DNA from: an uncultured Chitinophagaceae bacterium
GTDB lineage: Bacteria > Bacteroidota > Bacteroidia > Chitinophagales > Chitinophagaceae
DNA length: 51,090 bases
Assembly: GCA_903884185.1 (NCBI GenBank)
Contig: CAISDV010000080.1
Span: 1-51,090, forward strand
Reading direction: 5' to 3'
A program made the translations under genes and the position numbers. A model generated the notes under the pieces. The model was not told where the DNA came from. It did no database searches and saw nothing but the letters and a program-made list of their open reading frames with translations. Positions 8,361 through 17,437 of the stretch are shown here, in pieces (within the stretch, counting starts at the first letter, position 1; every line of letters begins with the position of its first letter).

Positions 8361-8918
8361 ATGAAACTCTTAAAAAGTTTATCGATACTTATTCTCTTAT
8401 CCTGCTTGCCAATTAAAAATGTTGAGCGAAAAATTATTATTAAATCTATTGGGTGGCAATTCCCGTTGACTAATGAAATAAATTTTAAAGATTCTGCATT
8501 TGATTCGAAAGGGGAATTAGTTGATGAAATTCCAACAAGCGGGCCTTCATTAAGACTGTTTACGATTAAAGATTCTTCATTCGGTTCTTTTAGTGCTTAT
8601 TTAAGAAAGAATACCTTAAAATTTAATGACTGGAAAGAATGGCATGATAAAGACACTAAATACTATTTTGAACAATTAAGGCGACTTCCTCGTATGCAAG
8701 TTTTGGAAACAAAATACTACACTGTAACAATTGACACTGTCAGTTTTTTAGTACAGTACGTTAAGTATATTAAGAATGACAAAGCAGATACAGTTCATGT
8801 TTATCACCATTATGGCAGAATAAACGGGATTGAACTTGATATTAGCTTTGACTATAACAAAGAAGTGAACGGAAAAAAATACATCGACATAATTAAAAGA
8901 TCAAAATTTATTGAATAG
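8361..8918 (+). CDS. Hypothetical secreted protein
   Basis: I do not recognise this 185-residue protein. The first 20 residues (MKLLKSLSILILLSCLPIKN) look like a signal peptide, possibly a lipoprotein with Cys15, though the lipobox is poor. The rest is charged, rich in Lys, Asp and Tyr, with no recognised motif, and probably a small beta-rich fold. The gene is clearly more AT-rich than its neighbours, which hints at horizontal acquisition. It is convergent with comF, with 16 bases between the stop codons. Confidence 0.75.
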   Translation: MKLLKSLSILILLSCLPIKNVERKIIIKSIGWQFPLTNEINFKDSAFDSKGELVDEIPTSGPSLRLFTIKDSSFGSFSAYLRKNTLKFNDWKEWHDKDTKYYFEQLRRLPRMQVLETKYYTVTIDTVSFLVQYVKYIKNDKADTVHVYHHYGRINGIELDISFDYNKEVNGKKYIDIIKRSKFIE

Positions 8919-8934
8919 CTAAGTATGATAATTA

Positions 8935-9639
8935 TCAAATCGTATACGCCACCGTCGCAATGCTTATAGTAATACCTTCTATTAACCTGATCGCCGAAGC
9001 GCAGGCTTCCAAAGTGGCGCCGGTTGTTACTACATCATCCACTAATAAAATATGTTTGCTACGAAGGGCTTCTTTGTCTGCAACGGCAAAAACATCTTCC
9101 ATATTCTGCCAGCGGCTGATACGGTTTTGATGTGTTTGTGTTTCCGTAAACCGTTTACGGACCACCGCATTTTTCAAAACAGGTTTACGCCAGATCTCGG
9201 CAATCCCCTCGCAAATAATGGCAGCCTGGTTATAACCGCGCTGCTGTTCTTTTTTTGAATTGAGGGGAAGAGGCACCAGTAAATCCACATCATGAAATCT
9301 TCTAGTTTCACTTAGCATGGCACCTGTCAATCTTCCCAGATAGATACCAGCTTTTTTATCGTTGCGGTATTTCAATCGTACCATCAGATGCTGCAACATG
9401 GAGTCTTTTGTAAAATAATAAGCAGCGCCGGCATTGGCAATATCCTGCCTGCCATAAAAGGCCTTTTCAATGGGATTGCCGCGTGCATGAAAGAAACCTG
9501 TTTCGGGCAATAAAGTAAAACATCTCAGGCAGAGCTGCTCATTCTCATTCAATGTATCGGTTCCGCAACACGCACAGTTATGCGGAAAAAGCAAATGAGA
9601 AAAATCTTTCAGGTATGATTTGAATAAAGGCATCTCCAT
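8935..9639 (-). CDS. ComF family phosphoribosyltransferase-like protein
   Basis: 234 residues. The N-terminal Cys pairs CACC and CLRC form a probable zinc-binding element, and the C-terminal half is a type I phosphoribosyltransferase fold with the PRPP motif ILLVDDVVTTGATLEA near residue 198 and the segment QRGYNQA. ComF homologues assist uptake or processing of transforming DNA in competent bacteria; a conserved biochemical activity is not established. It lies upstream of radA in the same orientation only in the sense of transcription toward it (69 bp gap between comF start and radA stop). Confidence 0.9.
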   Translation of the reverse strand: MEMPLFKSYLKDFSHLLFPHNCACCGTDTLNENEQLCLRCFTLLPETGFFHARGNPIEKAFYGRQDIANAGAAYYFTKDSMLQHLMVRLKYRNDKKAGIYLGRLTGAMLSETRRFHDVDLLVPLPLNSKKEQQRGYNQAAIICEGIAEIWRKPVLKNAVVRKRFTETQTHQNRISRWQNMEDVFAVADKEALRSKHILLVDDVVTTGATLEACASAIRLIEGITISIATVAYTI

Positions 9640-9707
9640 AAATTTTTAATTTAATGAGGAGATAATGCCAGTATGCTGAGCGGGATAAAATGCTACTTCA
9701 ATCAATC

Positions 9708-11078
9708 TTAGAAAAAATGCTGGTACACTTCCTGTACTTGCCCCAGGGCGATTACCTGTATTTTAAATGCTTTAGCGTTAAAACTTTTTTTATTAAAGCG
9801 TGATACGATGATCTTTTCAAAACCCAGTTTTTCTGCTTCTGCTATACGCTGCTCGATACGGTTCACAGCCCTGATCTCTCCATTCAATCCCACTTCTCCT
9901 GCAAAGCAAACCTGAGAGGGTAGAGGCTTGTCTTCATAAGATGATAATAACGCACAAATAACGGCCAGGTCAATAGACGGGTCTTCCACTTTTAAGCCCC
10001 CGGCGATATTGACGAACACATCCTTCACTCCAAAATGAAATCCTCCGCGTTTTTCAAGAACTGCCAAAAGCAATTGCAATCTTCTCAGGTCAAAGCCACT
10101 CACCGTGCGTTGCGGGGTACCATACACGCTTTGCGTAACAAGCGCCTGCACTTCTATCAGCAATGGGCGCAGGCCCTCTAATGTAGCTGCAATAGCACTT
10201 CCGCTTAATTGCTCATCTCTTTGTGCGATCAGGATCTCTGAAGGATTTGAAACCACTTTCATTCCCTCGCCTGTCATCTCATAGATACCCAGTTCAGACG
10301 TGCTGCCAAAGCGGTTCTTGAGTGTTCTCAAAATTCTGTAAGCATAATGCTGGTCGCCCTCAAACTGCAATACCGTATCTACCATATGTTCCAGGATCTT
10401 TGGTCCGGCAATGCTTCCATCTTTTGTAATATGGCCTATGAGGAAAACGGGAGTACCCGTATCTTTTGCAAAGCGCTGAAATTCTGCTGCACATTCTCTT
10501 ATCTGCGAAACACTTCCTGCCGATGAATCTATCAAACCCGATTGCAATGTTTGTATTGAATCCACGATCACCAATTGCGGCTTCAGTTTTTTTATTTCCT
10601 GGAAAATTGTTTGCGTAGATGTTTCCGTGAGCAAATAAAAATTATCGTTCTTATAATGTAACCTGTCTGCACGCATCTTGATCTGCTGCTCGCTTTCTTC
10701 GCCGCTGATGTATAGAACAGATAACTCATTCATCATTAAACCATGCTGTAAAAACAAAGTACTTTTTCCAATTCCAGGTTCACCAGCAACAAGCACAATA
10801 CTTCCGGGAACAATACCTCCTCCCAAAACACGATTAAACTCAGCATCTTTTGTGATGATCCTTTTTTCTTCGGTGCTGGTCACTTCACTTAATGCGATCG
10901 TCTTCTGTATTTTTTTCTCATCAGTGTAACCATTCCAGTTTTGTTCTTTGTTGCTTCCCTTGTCCAATACTTCTTCAACAAATGTGTTCCACTCCTGGCA
11001 GCTTGGGCACTTACCCAGCCACTTGGCACTTTCATGACCACAGTTGCTGCAAAAAAATGCTGTCTTAACCTTACTCAT
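9708..11078 (-). CDS. radA: DNA repair protein RadA
   Basis: RecA-related branch-migration helicase of 456 residues. Features in order: zinc finger CSNCGHESAKWLGKCPSC near the N-terminus, Walker A GEPGIGKST, the RadA signature KNRFGST, and a Lon-like C-terminal domain (FAGEVGLNGEIRAV). The Met at 11078 (MSKVKTAFFCSNCG) is the standard start; an upstream in-frame Met at 11123 would add 15 residues without similarity. Confidence 0.96.
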   Translation of the reverse strand: MSKVKTAFFCSNCGHESAKWLGKCPSCQEWNTFVEEVLDKGSNKEQNWNGYTDEKKIQKTIALSEVTSTEEKRIITKDAEFNRVLGGGIVPGSIVLVAGEPGIGKSTLFLQHGLMMNELSVLYISGEESEQQIKMRADRLHYKNDNFYLLTETSTQTIFQEIKKLKPQLVIVDSIQTLQSGLIDSSAGSVSQIRECAAEFQRFAKDTGTPVFLIGHITKDGSIAGPKILEHMVDTVLQFEGDQHYAYRILRTLKNRFGSTSELGIYEMTGEGMKVVSNPSEILIAQRDEQLSGSAIAATLEGLRPLLIEVQALVTQSVYGTPQRTVSGFDLRRLQLLLAVLEKRGGFHFGVKDVFVNIAGGLKVEDPSIDLAVICALLSSYEDKPLPSQVCFAGEVGLNGEIRAVNRIEQRIAEAEKLGFEKIIVSRFNKKSFNAKAFKIQVIALGQVQEVYQHFF

Positions 11079-11470
11079 GGTATAAAGATAATCGCTGAAA
11101 AATGAAGAGGGGCTTTTATGCAATTGGGTAGATAAGTATCACTTTCGGAAACTCATCAGCCCAAAGAAAGTCACTTATTTATGAACAGAAATACCTCCGG
11201 TTTGGGGCACATAAAAGGGCTGACATTGCTGTCAACCCTCTTACTTACTAACCCATTAAATTCTACCACTAAATTACAATAATGGGGCACATGGCAAAAT
11301 TATTTTTTGGGCTTGTGTAAAACTATTTTGACTACGAAGAAAGGGGTAAATTAGCCTTGGCCGGGGAATCGGCTTCACCGGACTGAGCCAGAAGGTTAAA
11401 ATATAAAGTATACTAACTTATTGACAATCAATAAATTAAAAATAATTAGGTAAAAAAATAGACTTGGGTA
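11079..11470. other. 392-bp intergenic region between rng and radA
   Basis: AT-rich with no convincing gene on either strand. It holds the terminator-like hairpin at 11216-11239 and a second, weaker GC-rich inverted stretch (GGCCGGGG...CCGGACTGAGCC, around 11358-11390). The string GGGGCACAT occurs twice (11204-11212 and 11283-11291). I cannot assign a small RNA. Confidence 0.4.
11216..11239 (-). terminator. Candidate terminator downstream of RNase G gene
   Basis: Stem AGGGCTGACA / TGTCAACCCT (one G-T wobble) with a 4-base loop, followed on the minus strand by TTTTAT. It is about 230 bases after the rng stop codon, so a long 3' leader or another transcript is possible. Confidence 0.55.
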
Positions 11471-13021
11471 TTACAGTTTGATCTCTTCTTCCTGCTGGTC
11501 GAAGAACCTGAACTCGATCAGGTGGTAAGCACTGTTTGAGCGTAGCTTGAGGCTGGTTTTGTGCTTTTTCCTCCATTTGCGGGCAATGGACGAAAACAGG
11601 CCTTTTGTGAGGTGGGAATACACAATTGGGTGTACCACGAGGGTGAGATTTTTGTGCGAATGGGTTGCCAGGTAATAAAGGCGTTTTTCGATCTCATCTT
11701 CTAGTAGAAGTGTTGAGGAAATTTTACCTGTTCCGTTACAAACCGGGCAATCTTCAGAAGTATTGATGTTCACTTCAGGGCGCATACGCTGCCGGGTGAT
11801 CTGCATCAATCCAAATTTCGAAATTGGCAACACAGCATGCTTGGCACGGTCGGTCTTCATAAAACCATCCATGGCTTCCTGTAACCTTCTTTTGTTATCG
11901 GGCAACTTCATATCAATAAAATCCACCACGATGATGCCACCAATATCTCTCAATCTTAATTGTCTTGATATTTCTTCTGCAGCTTCCAAATTTGTTTGCA
12001 CTGCATTTTCTTCCTGGTTATTACTTACACTTTTATAACCGCTGTTCACATCAATGACATGCAATGCTTCTGTATGTTCAATAATTAGATAAGCGCCGCT
12101 GGGAAGATTGACGGTTTTTCCAAAAGAAGATTTCACCTGTTTAGTAATACCATACTGGTCAAAAACCGGAGTGCCGTTACTATGAAATGCAACAATCTCC
12201 GCTTTCTCGGGCGAGATACGCTGAATATAGTTTTTTGTGTCAGCAAAAATATTTTTATCGTTTATTACGATGCGGTTGAAATCTGCACTTAGCAAATCGC
12301 GCAGGATACTATTCGTCTTTCCCTGTTCGCTTAAAATTTTCGTGGGAGCAACTGCACCTTTCAAATTATTCTGAATGGTCTTCCATGTTTCAATCAATGA
12401 TAACATATCCTGGTGCAACTCTGCCGTGCTCTTTCCTTCTGCAGCGGTTCTTACTATCACGCCGAAATTTTTTGGGCGAATGGCCTCAACGATCTTGTAT
12501 AAACGTTTTCTTTCTTCTGAAGAATGGATCTTTTTAGATACGGCAACAATTTCATTGAAAGGGGTAACCACCACAAATCTTCCTGGCAGGCTCAGTTCGC
12601 AACTCAGCCGTGGGCCTTTGGCAGCAATGGGTTCTTTCAATATCTGCACCAATACACTTGGCTTGCCATTGAGCACCTCATTGATCTTCCCCGTTTTCAC
12701 TATTTCAGGTTCGATATTAAATTTCGCAAAATCTAATGCACTACCATCCTTTGTATTCATTGCGATCTGGGTGAACTTGAGGATAGACCGGGCGTAGGGA
12801 GAGAGGTCTGTATAATGAAGGAAGGCGTCTTTTTCGAAACCCACATCTACAAATGCAGCATTCAATCCCGGCATCAGTTTTTTTACTTTGCCAAGATAGA
12901 GGTCGCCAACAGCAAAACTGGCATCAGATTTTTCGCTGTGCAGTTCTACGAGTTTTTTGTCCTCGAGCAAGGCGATCTCAACACCGCCTGGCGCCACATT
13001 AATAATTAATTCTTTGTTCAC
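11471..13021 (-). CDS. rng: Ribonuclease G/E family endoribonuclease
   Basis: Endoribonuclease of the RNase E/G family, about 516 residues, acting on rRNA precursors and mRNA. It contains an S1-like segment (VGDLYLGKVKKLMPGLNAAFVDVG), the catalytic DNase I-like region with HVIDVNSG and VVDFIDMK (the metal-binding Asp residues) and the zinc-link motif CPVCNGTGK. I choose the GTG at 13021, which gives VNKELIINV, matching the MNKELI opening usual in Bacteroidota; in-frame ATG codons at 13063 and 13072 would add 14-17 residues not typical of the family. It lies downstream of the TPR and HU genes, a common Bacteroidota order. Confidence 0.93.
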   Translation of the reverse strand: MNKELIINVAPGGVEIALLEDKKLVELHSEKSDASFAVGDLYLGKVKKLMPGLNAAFVDVGFEKDAFLHYTDLSPYARSILKFTQIAMNTKDGSALDFAKFNIEPEIVKTGKINEVLNGKPSVLVQILKEPIAAKGPRLSCELSLPGRFVVVTPFNEIVAVSKKIHSSEERKRLYKIVEAIRPKNFGVIVRTAAEGKSTAELHQDMLSLIETWKTIQNNLKGAVAPTKILSEQGKTNSILRDLLSADFNRIVINDKNIFADTKNYIQRISPEKAEIVAFHSNGTPVFDQYGITKQVKSSFGKTVNLPSGAYLIIEHTEALHVIDVNSGYKSVSNNQEENAVQTNLEAAEEISRQLRLRDIGGIIVVDFIDMKLPDNKRRLQEAMDGFMKTDRAKHAVLPISKFGLMQITRQRMRPEVNINTSEDCPVCNGTGKISSTLLLEDEIEKRLYYLATHSHKNLTLVVHPIVYSHLTKGLFSSIARKWRKKHKTSLKLRSNSAYHLIEFRFFDQQEEEIKL

Positions 13022-13196
13022 AAAGTTCGCAACTTTTAAAAATACATAATCACATTCCGGCATACAGAACATCCAAACACACTTTTCATATTTGCCTGGT
13101 CAGGGACGGAAGGTAAAGTTGCAGCGTTGAGAAAGGGAATGGCAAATACCGTTAGATGCTCAATGCCCGGGAGCATTGATTCGAAAACGGAAAGAA

Positions 13197-13289
13197 CTAC
13201 TTGTTCTTTTTATGTCGATTCTTACGTAAACGTTTTTTACGTTTGTGTGTAGCAATTTTATGACGTTTTCTTTTCTTACCACAAGGCAT
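13197..13289 (-). CDS. AURKAIP1/COX24-domain mini ribosomal protein (bS22/mS38-like)
   Basis: A 30-residue, extremely basic peptide starting MPCGKKRKRHKIATHKRKK and ending in RHKKNK, found by reading the minus strand. The motif KRKRHKIATHKRKKRLRK is that of the AURKAIP1/COX24 domain, found in mitochondrial mS38 and related to the small-subunit protein bS22 of mycobacteria. By analogy it should sit on the 30S subunit near the decoding region. The size and the isolated position between the TPR gene and rng are as in other Bacteroidota. It is easily missed by gene finders. Confidence 0.88.
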   Translation of the reverse strand: MPCGKKRKRHKIATHKRKKRLRKNRHKKNK

Positions 13290-13320
13290 ACTCGGTCAAT
13301 TTTTAATTAGTTAAAATAAT

Positions 13321-14160
13321 TTATTTCAGTTCGTTGATACGTTTATCAATGTCTTTTATGATCCCGGGATCGCCAATCAGTTTCTTCGATGCTTGATACC
13401 ATTTTACCGCATTCAGCTTATCACCTTTCAGATCATAACAATCTGCGAGGTTAAAAACAGCTTCGGTATTCTGCGGCTGTTTTTGTACAATGATCAGAAA
13501 GTGTTCGATCGCTTTATCATACTGGCCGCTTCTCTTTCCGCCCAGTCCAAGAACCAGTTGGGCGTAAAGATTATCCGGGTTTTTCTGTGCGATCTCTCTT
13601 ACAGGCAGGATGCCCTGCATGGGATTGTCTGAAATATTGCCAAAAATATAGCAGGCTCCCAAACCGATCTTGCTCGAATCATTGGCCGGATTTAACTCCA
13701 GCGCCTTCTCAAAAAGAACTTTTGCATTCGCCGCCCACCAGCTTTGCATGGCGGGTTCGCCTCCTGTCATCAGGTTATCTAAAAACAGTTGGGCGGCAAA
13801 AGTGAGGGTTTTTTCCGAATTTTCCAACTTGGCAGCTTCTGCAGTGTAATAAGCATAAGGCTCGAACACCCTGGCGGAGTCTTTCCAGAACCTGGCCAAC
13901 TGGTGGTAGAGGTGTAATTTCTGGTCTTTTACATCGCCACGGGTGATGCTGTTTTCCAGTGCTGTTAATCTTGCATTTTGAGCGGGACTGATCTTTTGCT
14001 TTGCCTTTGCGAGAATATCATCAAAATGGACGGCAGCAGATGCTGTTGCCGGAGAAATAGCCTGATTGGCCTTTTTTTCGGGGACTGTTTGTCCAAAAAA
14101 ATATAATGCGAGTAATAATACAACGCCGCCGCCTACCAGGAGTAACTGTTTTTTCTTCAC
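13321..14160 (-). CDS. Membrane-anchored TPR protein
   Basis: 279 residues with one N-terminal membrane segment (LLLVGGGVVLLLALYFFG, about 6-23) and a long periplasmic or cytoplasmic part. The C-terminal half has tetratricopeptide-like repeats (ALELNPANDSSKIGLGACY; AIEHFLIIVQKQPQNTEAVFNLADCY; AVKWYQASKKL). TPR domains mediate protein contacts; the partner is unknown. It lies between HU and the mini ribosomal protein gene, a conserved Bacteroidota neighbourhood. Confidence 0.85.
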   Translation of the reverse strand: MKKKQLLLVGGGVVLLLALYFFGQTVPEKKANQAISPATASAAVHFDDILAKAKQKISPAQNARLTALENSITRGDVKDQKLHLYHQLARFWKDSARVFEPYAYYTAEAAKLENSEKTLTFAAQLFLDNLMTGGEPAMQSWWAANAKVLFEKALELNPANDSSKIGLGACYIFGNISDNPMQGILPVREIAQKNPDNLYAQLVLGLGGKRSGQYDKAIEHFLIIVQKQPQNTEAVFNLADCYDLKGDKLNAVKWYQASKKLIGDPGIIKDIDKRINELK

Positions 14161-14182
14161 AGGACCATTATTTCCTGCAAAG

Positions 14183-14473
14183 TTACTCAGACCTGCGCTT
14201 GGTTTTTACGTCGGTTACAAATTCTTTTGCGGGTTTAAAGGCAGGAGTGTAATGTTCGGGGATCTCAACAGCCGTATTCTTCTTAATGTTGCGCCCGATC
14301 TTGGCAGCACGTTTTTTGGTAATAAAACTGCCAAAACCACGGATATATATATTATGACCATTGGCAAGGCTTTCCTTTACTTCCTTAAACATGGTTTCCA
14401 GCGTAACCAATACATCCACTTTGGGGATACCGGTTTTGTCTGAAATGTTGTTGATGAGGTCGGACTTTCTCAT
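14183..14473 (-). CDS. HU family DNA-binding protein
   Basis: 96-residue histone-like protein that bends DNA. MRKSDLINNISDKTGI is the usual HU/IHF opening, and the beta-arm region GFGSFITKKRAAKIGRNIKKNTAVEIPEH has the conserved GRNP-like element (here GRNIK). The upstream extension to 14536 is unlike the family, so the start is the ATG at 14473. It is transcribed just ahead of the TPR gene (22 bp gap) and divergent from mutY. Confidence 0.94.
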   Translation of the reverse strand: MRKSDLINNISDKTGIPKVDVLVTLETMFKEVKESLANGHNIYIRGFGSFITKKRAAKIGRNIKKNTAVEIPEHYTPAFKPAKEFVTDVKTKRRSE

Positions 14474-14689
14474 AATTGTATTGTTAGTTAGACGGTTAGG
14501 GGAACTAAAGTAAAAGAAAACTATTTGGATTTGCAAGAAAAATGGTAAAAATATATAAGGCGTTATTCATTGATTAATAAATCGTTTAGGCTGACTTAAA
14601 GGGGAGTTTTTTCAGCATAGCCCAAAATCTAACCTGAAAATTGAACAAATCGGGATTCCGGAGCCTGTTTTATTGAATCTTTGCCCCTC

Positions 14690-15760
14690 ATGAGTAAGCA
14701 AAAATTCACGGCCTTATTAATGCGGTGGCACAGGGAAATCAATAAAAGAGAGATGCCCTGGAAGGGGGAGAAAGACCCTTATAAGATCTGGCTGAGCGAA
14801 GTGATCCTGCAACAGACCCGTGTAGAACAGGGCAGAGGCTACTACGAAAGATTCATTCAAAAATATCCGCATATTGAAAAATTGGCAAAAGCGGCTGATG
14901 AAGAAGTTTTTAAGATGTGGGAAGGATTGGGTTATTATAACCGGTGCAAGAACCTTTTGTTCACTGCAAGAAAAATTGTAAAAGAAGACAAAGGAAAATT
15001 TCCCACCACTTATGACAGCATTGCTGAGTTGAAAGGTGTTGGTCCTTATACTGCTTCGGCCATTGCTTCTTTTGCATTTAATCTTCCGTATGCAGTAGTG
15101 GATGGAAATGTATTCCGTGTTTTGTCGAGGGTGTTTGGAATTGATACTCCAATCGATAGTACCGAAGGGAAAAAGCAATTCACAGAATTAGCAGGGAAAG
15201 TATTGGATAAAAAAGAACCAGGCAGCTACAACCAGGCCATCATGGATTTTGGTGCAACGGTTTGTACGCCCTTTGCGCCGCGTTGTAGTGATTGCCCGAT
15301 ACAAAAAATATGCGTGGCATTCAAAGAAGGCAGGGTGAATCAACTCCCCATAAAAGAAAAAATACTGCACAGGAAAACACGCTGGCTGTATTATTTTTTG
15401 ATGGAACATGAAGGAAAAATATTGGTGAACAAGCGTACAGGGAAAGACATTTGGGAAAACCTGTTCGAGTTTTATTTAGTGGAGACAGAAGCCAAGGTAA
15501 AATGGAAGAAGGCATCTGTTGACCAGTGGCTGAAAGAACAGTTTGGTATTAAAAAAAGCGAGGTGCTGGATATTTCTCCCGTTTCATCGCAACAATTAAC
15601 CCACCGGCAGATCAAAGGCCAGTTCATTCATATTCAATTGCAAACAGTCCCGCCATCATTACAACATTACCAGTGGCAGGCCATAAAAAAAATAAAACTG
15701 CTGGCATTTCCGAAGTTCATCAATCAATATCTTTCAAACAGCGAATTGAAAAAGAAGTGA
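14690..15760 (+). CDS. mutY: A/G-specific adenine glycosylase MutY
   Basis: Removes adenine mispaired with 8-oxoguanine. Features in order: EVILQQTRVEQGRGYYERF, helix-hairpin-helix LKGVGPYTASAIASFAF, catalytic Asp in VVDGNVFRV, the 4Fe-4S cluster Cys pattern C-x6-C-x2-C-x5-C (CTPFAPRCSDCPIQKIC) and a C-terminal NUDIX-like domain for 8-oxoG recognition. The start is the ATG at 14690; a TTG three codons earlier is in frame. AATCTTTG at 14676-14683 resembles the -7 box and would put the transcript start very near the ATG, so a leaderless mRNA is possible. Confidence 0.95.
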   Translation: MSKQKFTALLMRWHREINKREMPWKGEKDPYKIWLSEVILQQTRVEQGRGYYERFIQKYPHIEKLAKAADEEVFKMWEGLGYYNRCKNLLFTARKIVKEDKGKFPTTYDSIAELKGVGPYTASAIASFAFNLPYAVVDGNVFRVLSRVFGIDTPIDSTEGKKQFTELAGKVLDKKEPGSYNQAIMDFGATVCTPFAPRCSDCPIQKICVAFKEGRVNQLPIKEKILHRKTRWLYYFLMEHEGKILVNKRTGKDIWENLFEFYLVETEAKVKWKKASVDQWLKEQFGIKKSEVLDISPVSSQQLTHRQIKGQFIHIQLQTVPPSLQHYQWQAIKKIKLLAFPKFINQYLSNSELKKK

Positions 15761-15787
15761 TTTTAATTATTTGAATGAAAACTCCGG

Positions 15788-16144
15788 TTATTCTGTACTA
15801 TCACTGTTCTTTATCAATCTCTCAATAAAAGAACCAACAAAAGAAACGATCAGGCTGAATAGCAACGCAGAGAACCAGCCATCTACCTGGAAGCCCGGAA
15901 CTATATCTGCTGCCCATTTGATGATGAGGATGTTGATGACCAAGAGGAATAACCCAAGCGTTAAAATGGATATGGGTATAGTGAGAATGACCAACAGGGG
16001 TTTTACAAAACTATTCAACAACCCAAGTACTGCAGCCACCATGATGGCGGTGAATGTGCTGTTCACACTTACTCCTTTAAGAATAAAGCAGGCAAAGATC
16101 ACAGCAACTGAGGTAACCAGTGTTTTGGAAAGGAATTTTATCAT
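15788..16144 (-). CDS. Phage holin family 4-like (YvlD) membrane protein
   Basis: 118 residues with four hydrophobic helices (about 7-24, 30-47, 52-78 and 90-112) and the family's LNSFVKPLLVILTIPISILTLG. These are chromosomal proteins of the superfamily named after a mycobacterial phage holin; their role is unknown and they do not indicate a prophage. It is convergent with mutY. Confidence 0.88.
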   Translation of the reverse strand: MIKFLSKTLVTSVAVIFACFILKGVSVNSTFTAIMVAAVLGLLNSFVKPLLVILTIPISILTLGLFLLVINILIIKWAADIVPGFQVDGWFSALLFSLIVSFVGSFIERLIKNSDSTE

Positions 16145-16153
16145 AACAGTGAT

Positions 16154-17437
16154 TTAGACCACAACAAGTTCGTAAAACTCTGCCGGATTCAAATATTTTT
16201 TTGCAGTTTCCTGCAGCTCTTCTGCCGTAACAGTTTTGATGGTATTGATGCTGTTATAAAAATATTTTTCATCAAGGCCATTCAATATATAACTTTTCCA
16301 CCTGGCGATTATCTGGAAGGGGCCATCCAAATCGCCTAATAAAGACCCGATCATATAATTTCTGACAAGGTCAAGCTCAGCCGCATCCACCGGTTCATTG
16401 CGCAGGATATCCATTTCTTTATACGTTTCTTCTATTGTGGCATCGCATACTTCGCGGCCCGCTTCTGTACTGATCATCCATGCGCAGGTATGCACATGAT
16501 TCTGAATATAAGAGTGAATGCCATAAGTATAACCCTTGTCCTCCCTGATATTACTCATTAGCCTTGATCCAAAAAAGCCTCCAAAAATATTATTCAACAC
16601 CTGAACCTTGGCAAAATCCGGATGATGCCTGTTGGGAAAAGGCGTTGCCATCCTGATAGCACCCTGAACACCATTTGGATCGTTCACGATATGATACTTC
16701 TTATCATCGGCAGGTTGTGTATTATACTGTACCTCGCGTTGTGCTGTATGATTCAGGGGTAATGAACCAAAGGCATTGTTGAGTTGCTCCTGAATATTAG
16801 CCGGTAGCTTACCTGCCACAAACACCATACAATTTCCCTGCGTATAATATTGTTTGTAAAAAGCAATCAGTTCTTCCCTTTCCAACTGATCGTAATCAAG
16901 CGTGGAAGTATAACGGCCATAGGGATGATGAAACCCATACACATATTCATCTATCAGCCTGTTGGCAACAAAATCACATTTCTTAAGGCTTACTTCAAGA
17001 CGCTGTTTCTGGTTCTGTTTGTAAATGGCCAGCTCATCTTCCAGAAATACTGATTCGGTAAGTATCTCTGTGACCACAGGCAATAAAGCGGATAAATGCT
17101 TACTAAGTGTATGCAACGTTATAGCGGCTGTTTCATGATAGCATGTCCTGTTGAGATATGCGCCATAAAAATCAAAATGTTCATTGATGGAGAAAGCATT
17201 TTTGTGCTTTGTTCCGTTCTTCAGCATAAAATTGGTGGTTGCCGCCACAATGTTTTTATCCTCGTACCAGTTGCCTGCTTTGAATACCAGTTCTACCATT
17301 AGCACATCTTCTGCGCCCGCATCAACAGCGTATACCGGCACGCCATTATCGAGAGTAAAACGCTGGCAGGGTTTTAATTGCAGGTTGAATTCAACTGCAT
17401 CAAAAATTTTGGGTGTTTCTTTTCTGTTTGGAGCCAT
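16154..17437 (-). CDS. M16 family peptidase, non-catalytic subunit-like
   Basis: 427 residues of the M16 (pitrilysin/processing peptidase) fold without the HxxEH zinc motif: the matching position reads ATTNFMLKNGTKH. The R/Y pair used for substrate binding in processing-peptidase alpha-like partners is suggested by EDKGYTYGIHSY. It overlaps the stop codon of the upstream active paralogue by one base (TGATG), so the pair is probably translated together and forms a heterodimer. No signal peptide is seen. Confidence 0.92.
   Translation of the reverse strand: MAPNRKETPKIFDAVEFNLQLKPCQRFTLDNGVPVYAVDAGAEDVLMVELVFKAGNWYEDKNIVAATTNFMLKNGTKHKNAFSINEHFDFYGAYLNRTCYHETAAITLHTLSKHLSALLPVVTEILTESVFLEDELAIYKQNQKQRLEVSLKKCDFVANRLIDEYVYGFHHPYGRYTSTLDYDQLEREELIAFYKQYYTQGNCMVFVAGKLPANIQEQLNNAFGSLPLNHTAQREVQYNTQPADDKKYHIVNDPNGVQGAIRMATPFPNRHHPDFAKVQVLNNIFGGFFGSRLMSNIREDKGYTYGIHSYIQNHVHTCAWMISTEAGREVCDATIEETYKEMDILRNEPVDAAELDLVRNYMIGSLLGDLDGPFQIIARWKSYILNGLDEKYFYNSINTIKTVTAEELQETAKKYLNPAEFYELVVV

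Noticed and set aside
15788-16144. Phage holin as a sign of a prophage
   Set aside because: No other phage gene is near; the family is common on bacterial chromosomes.
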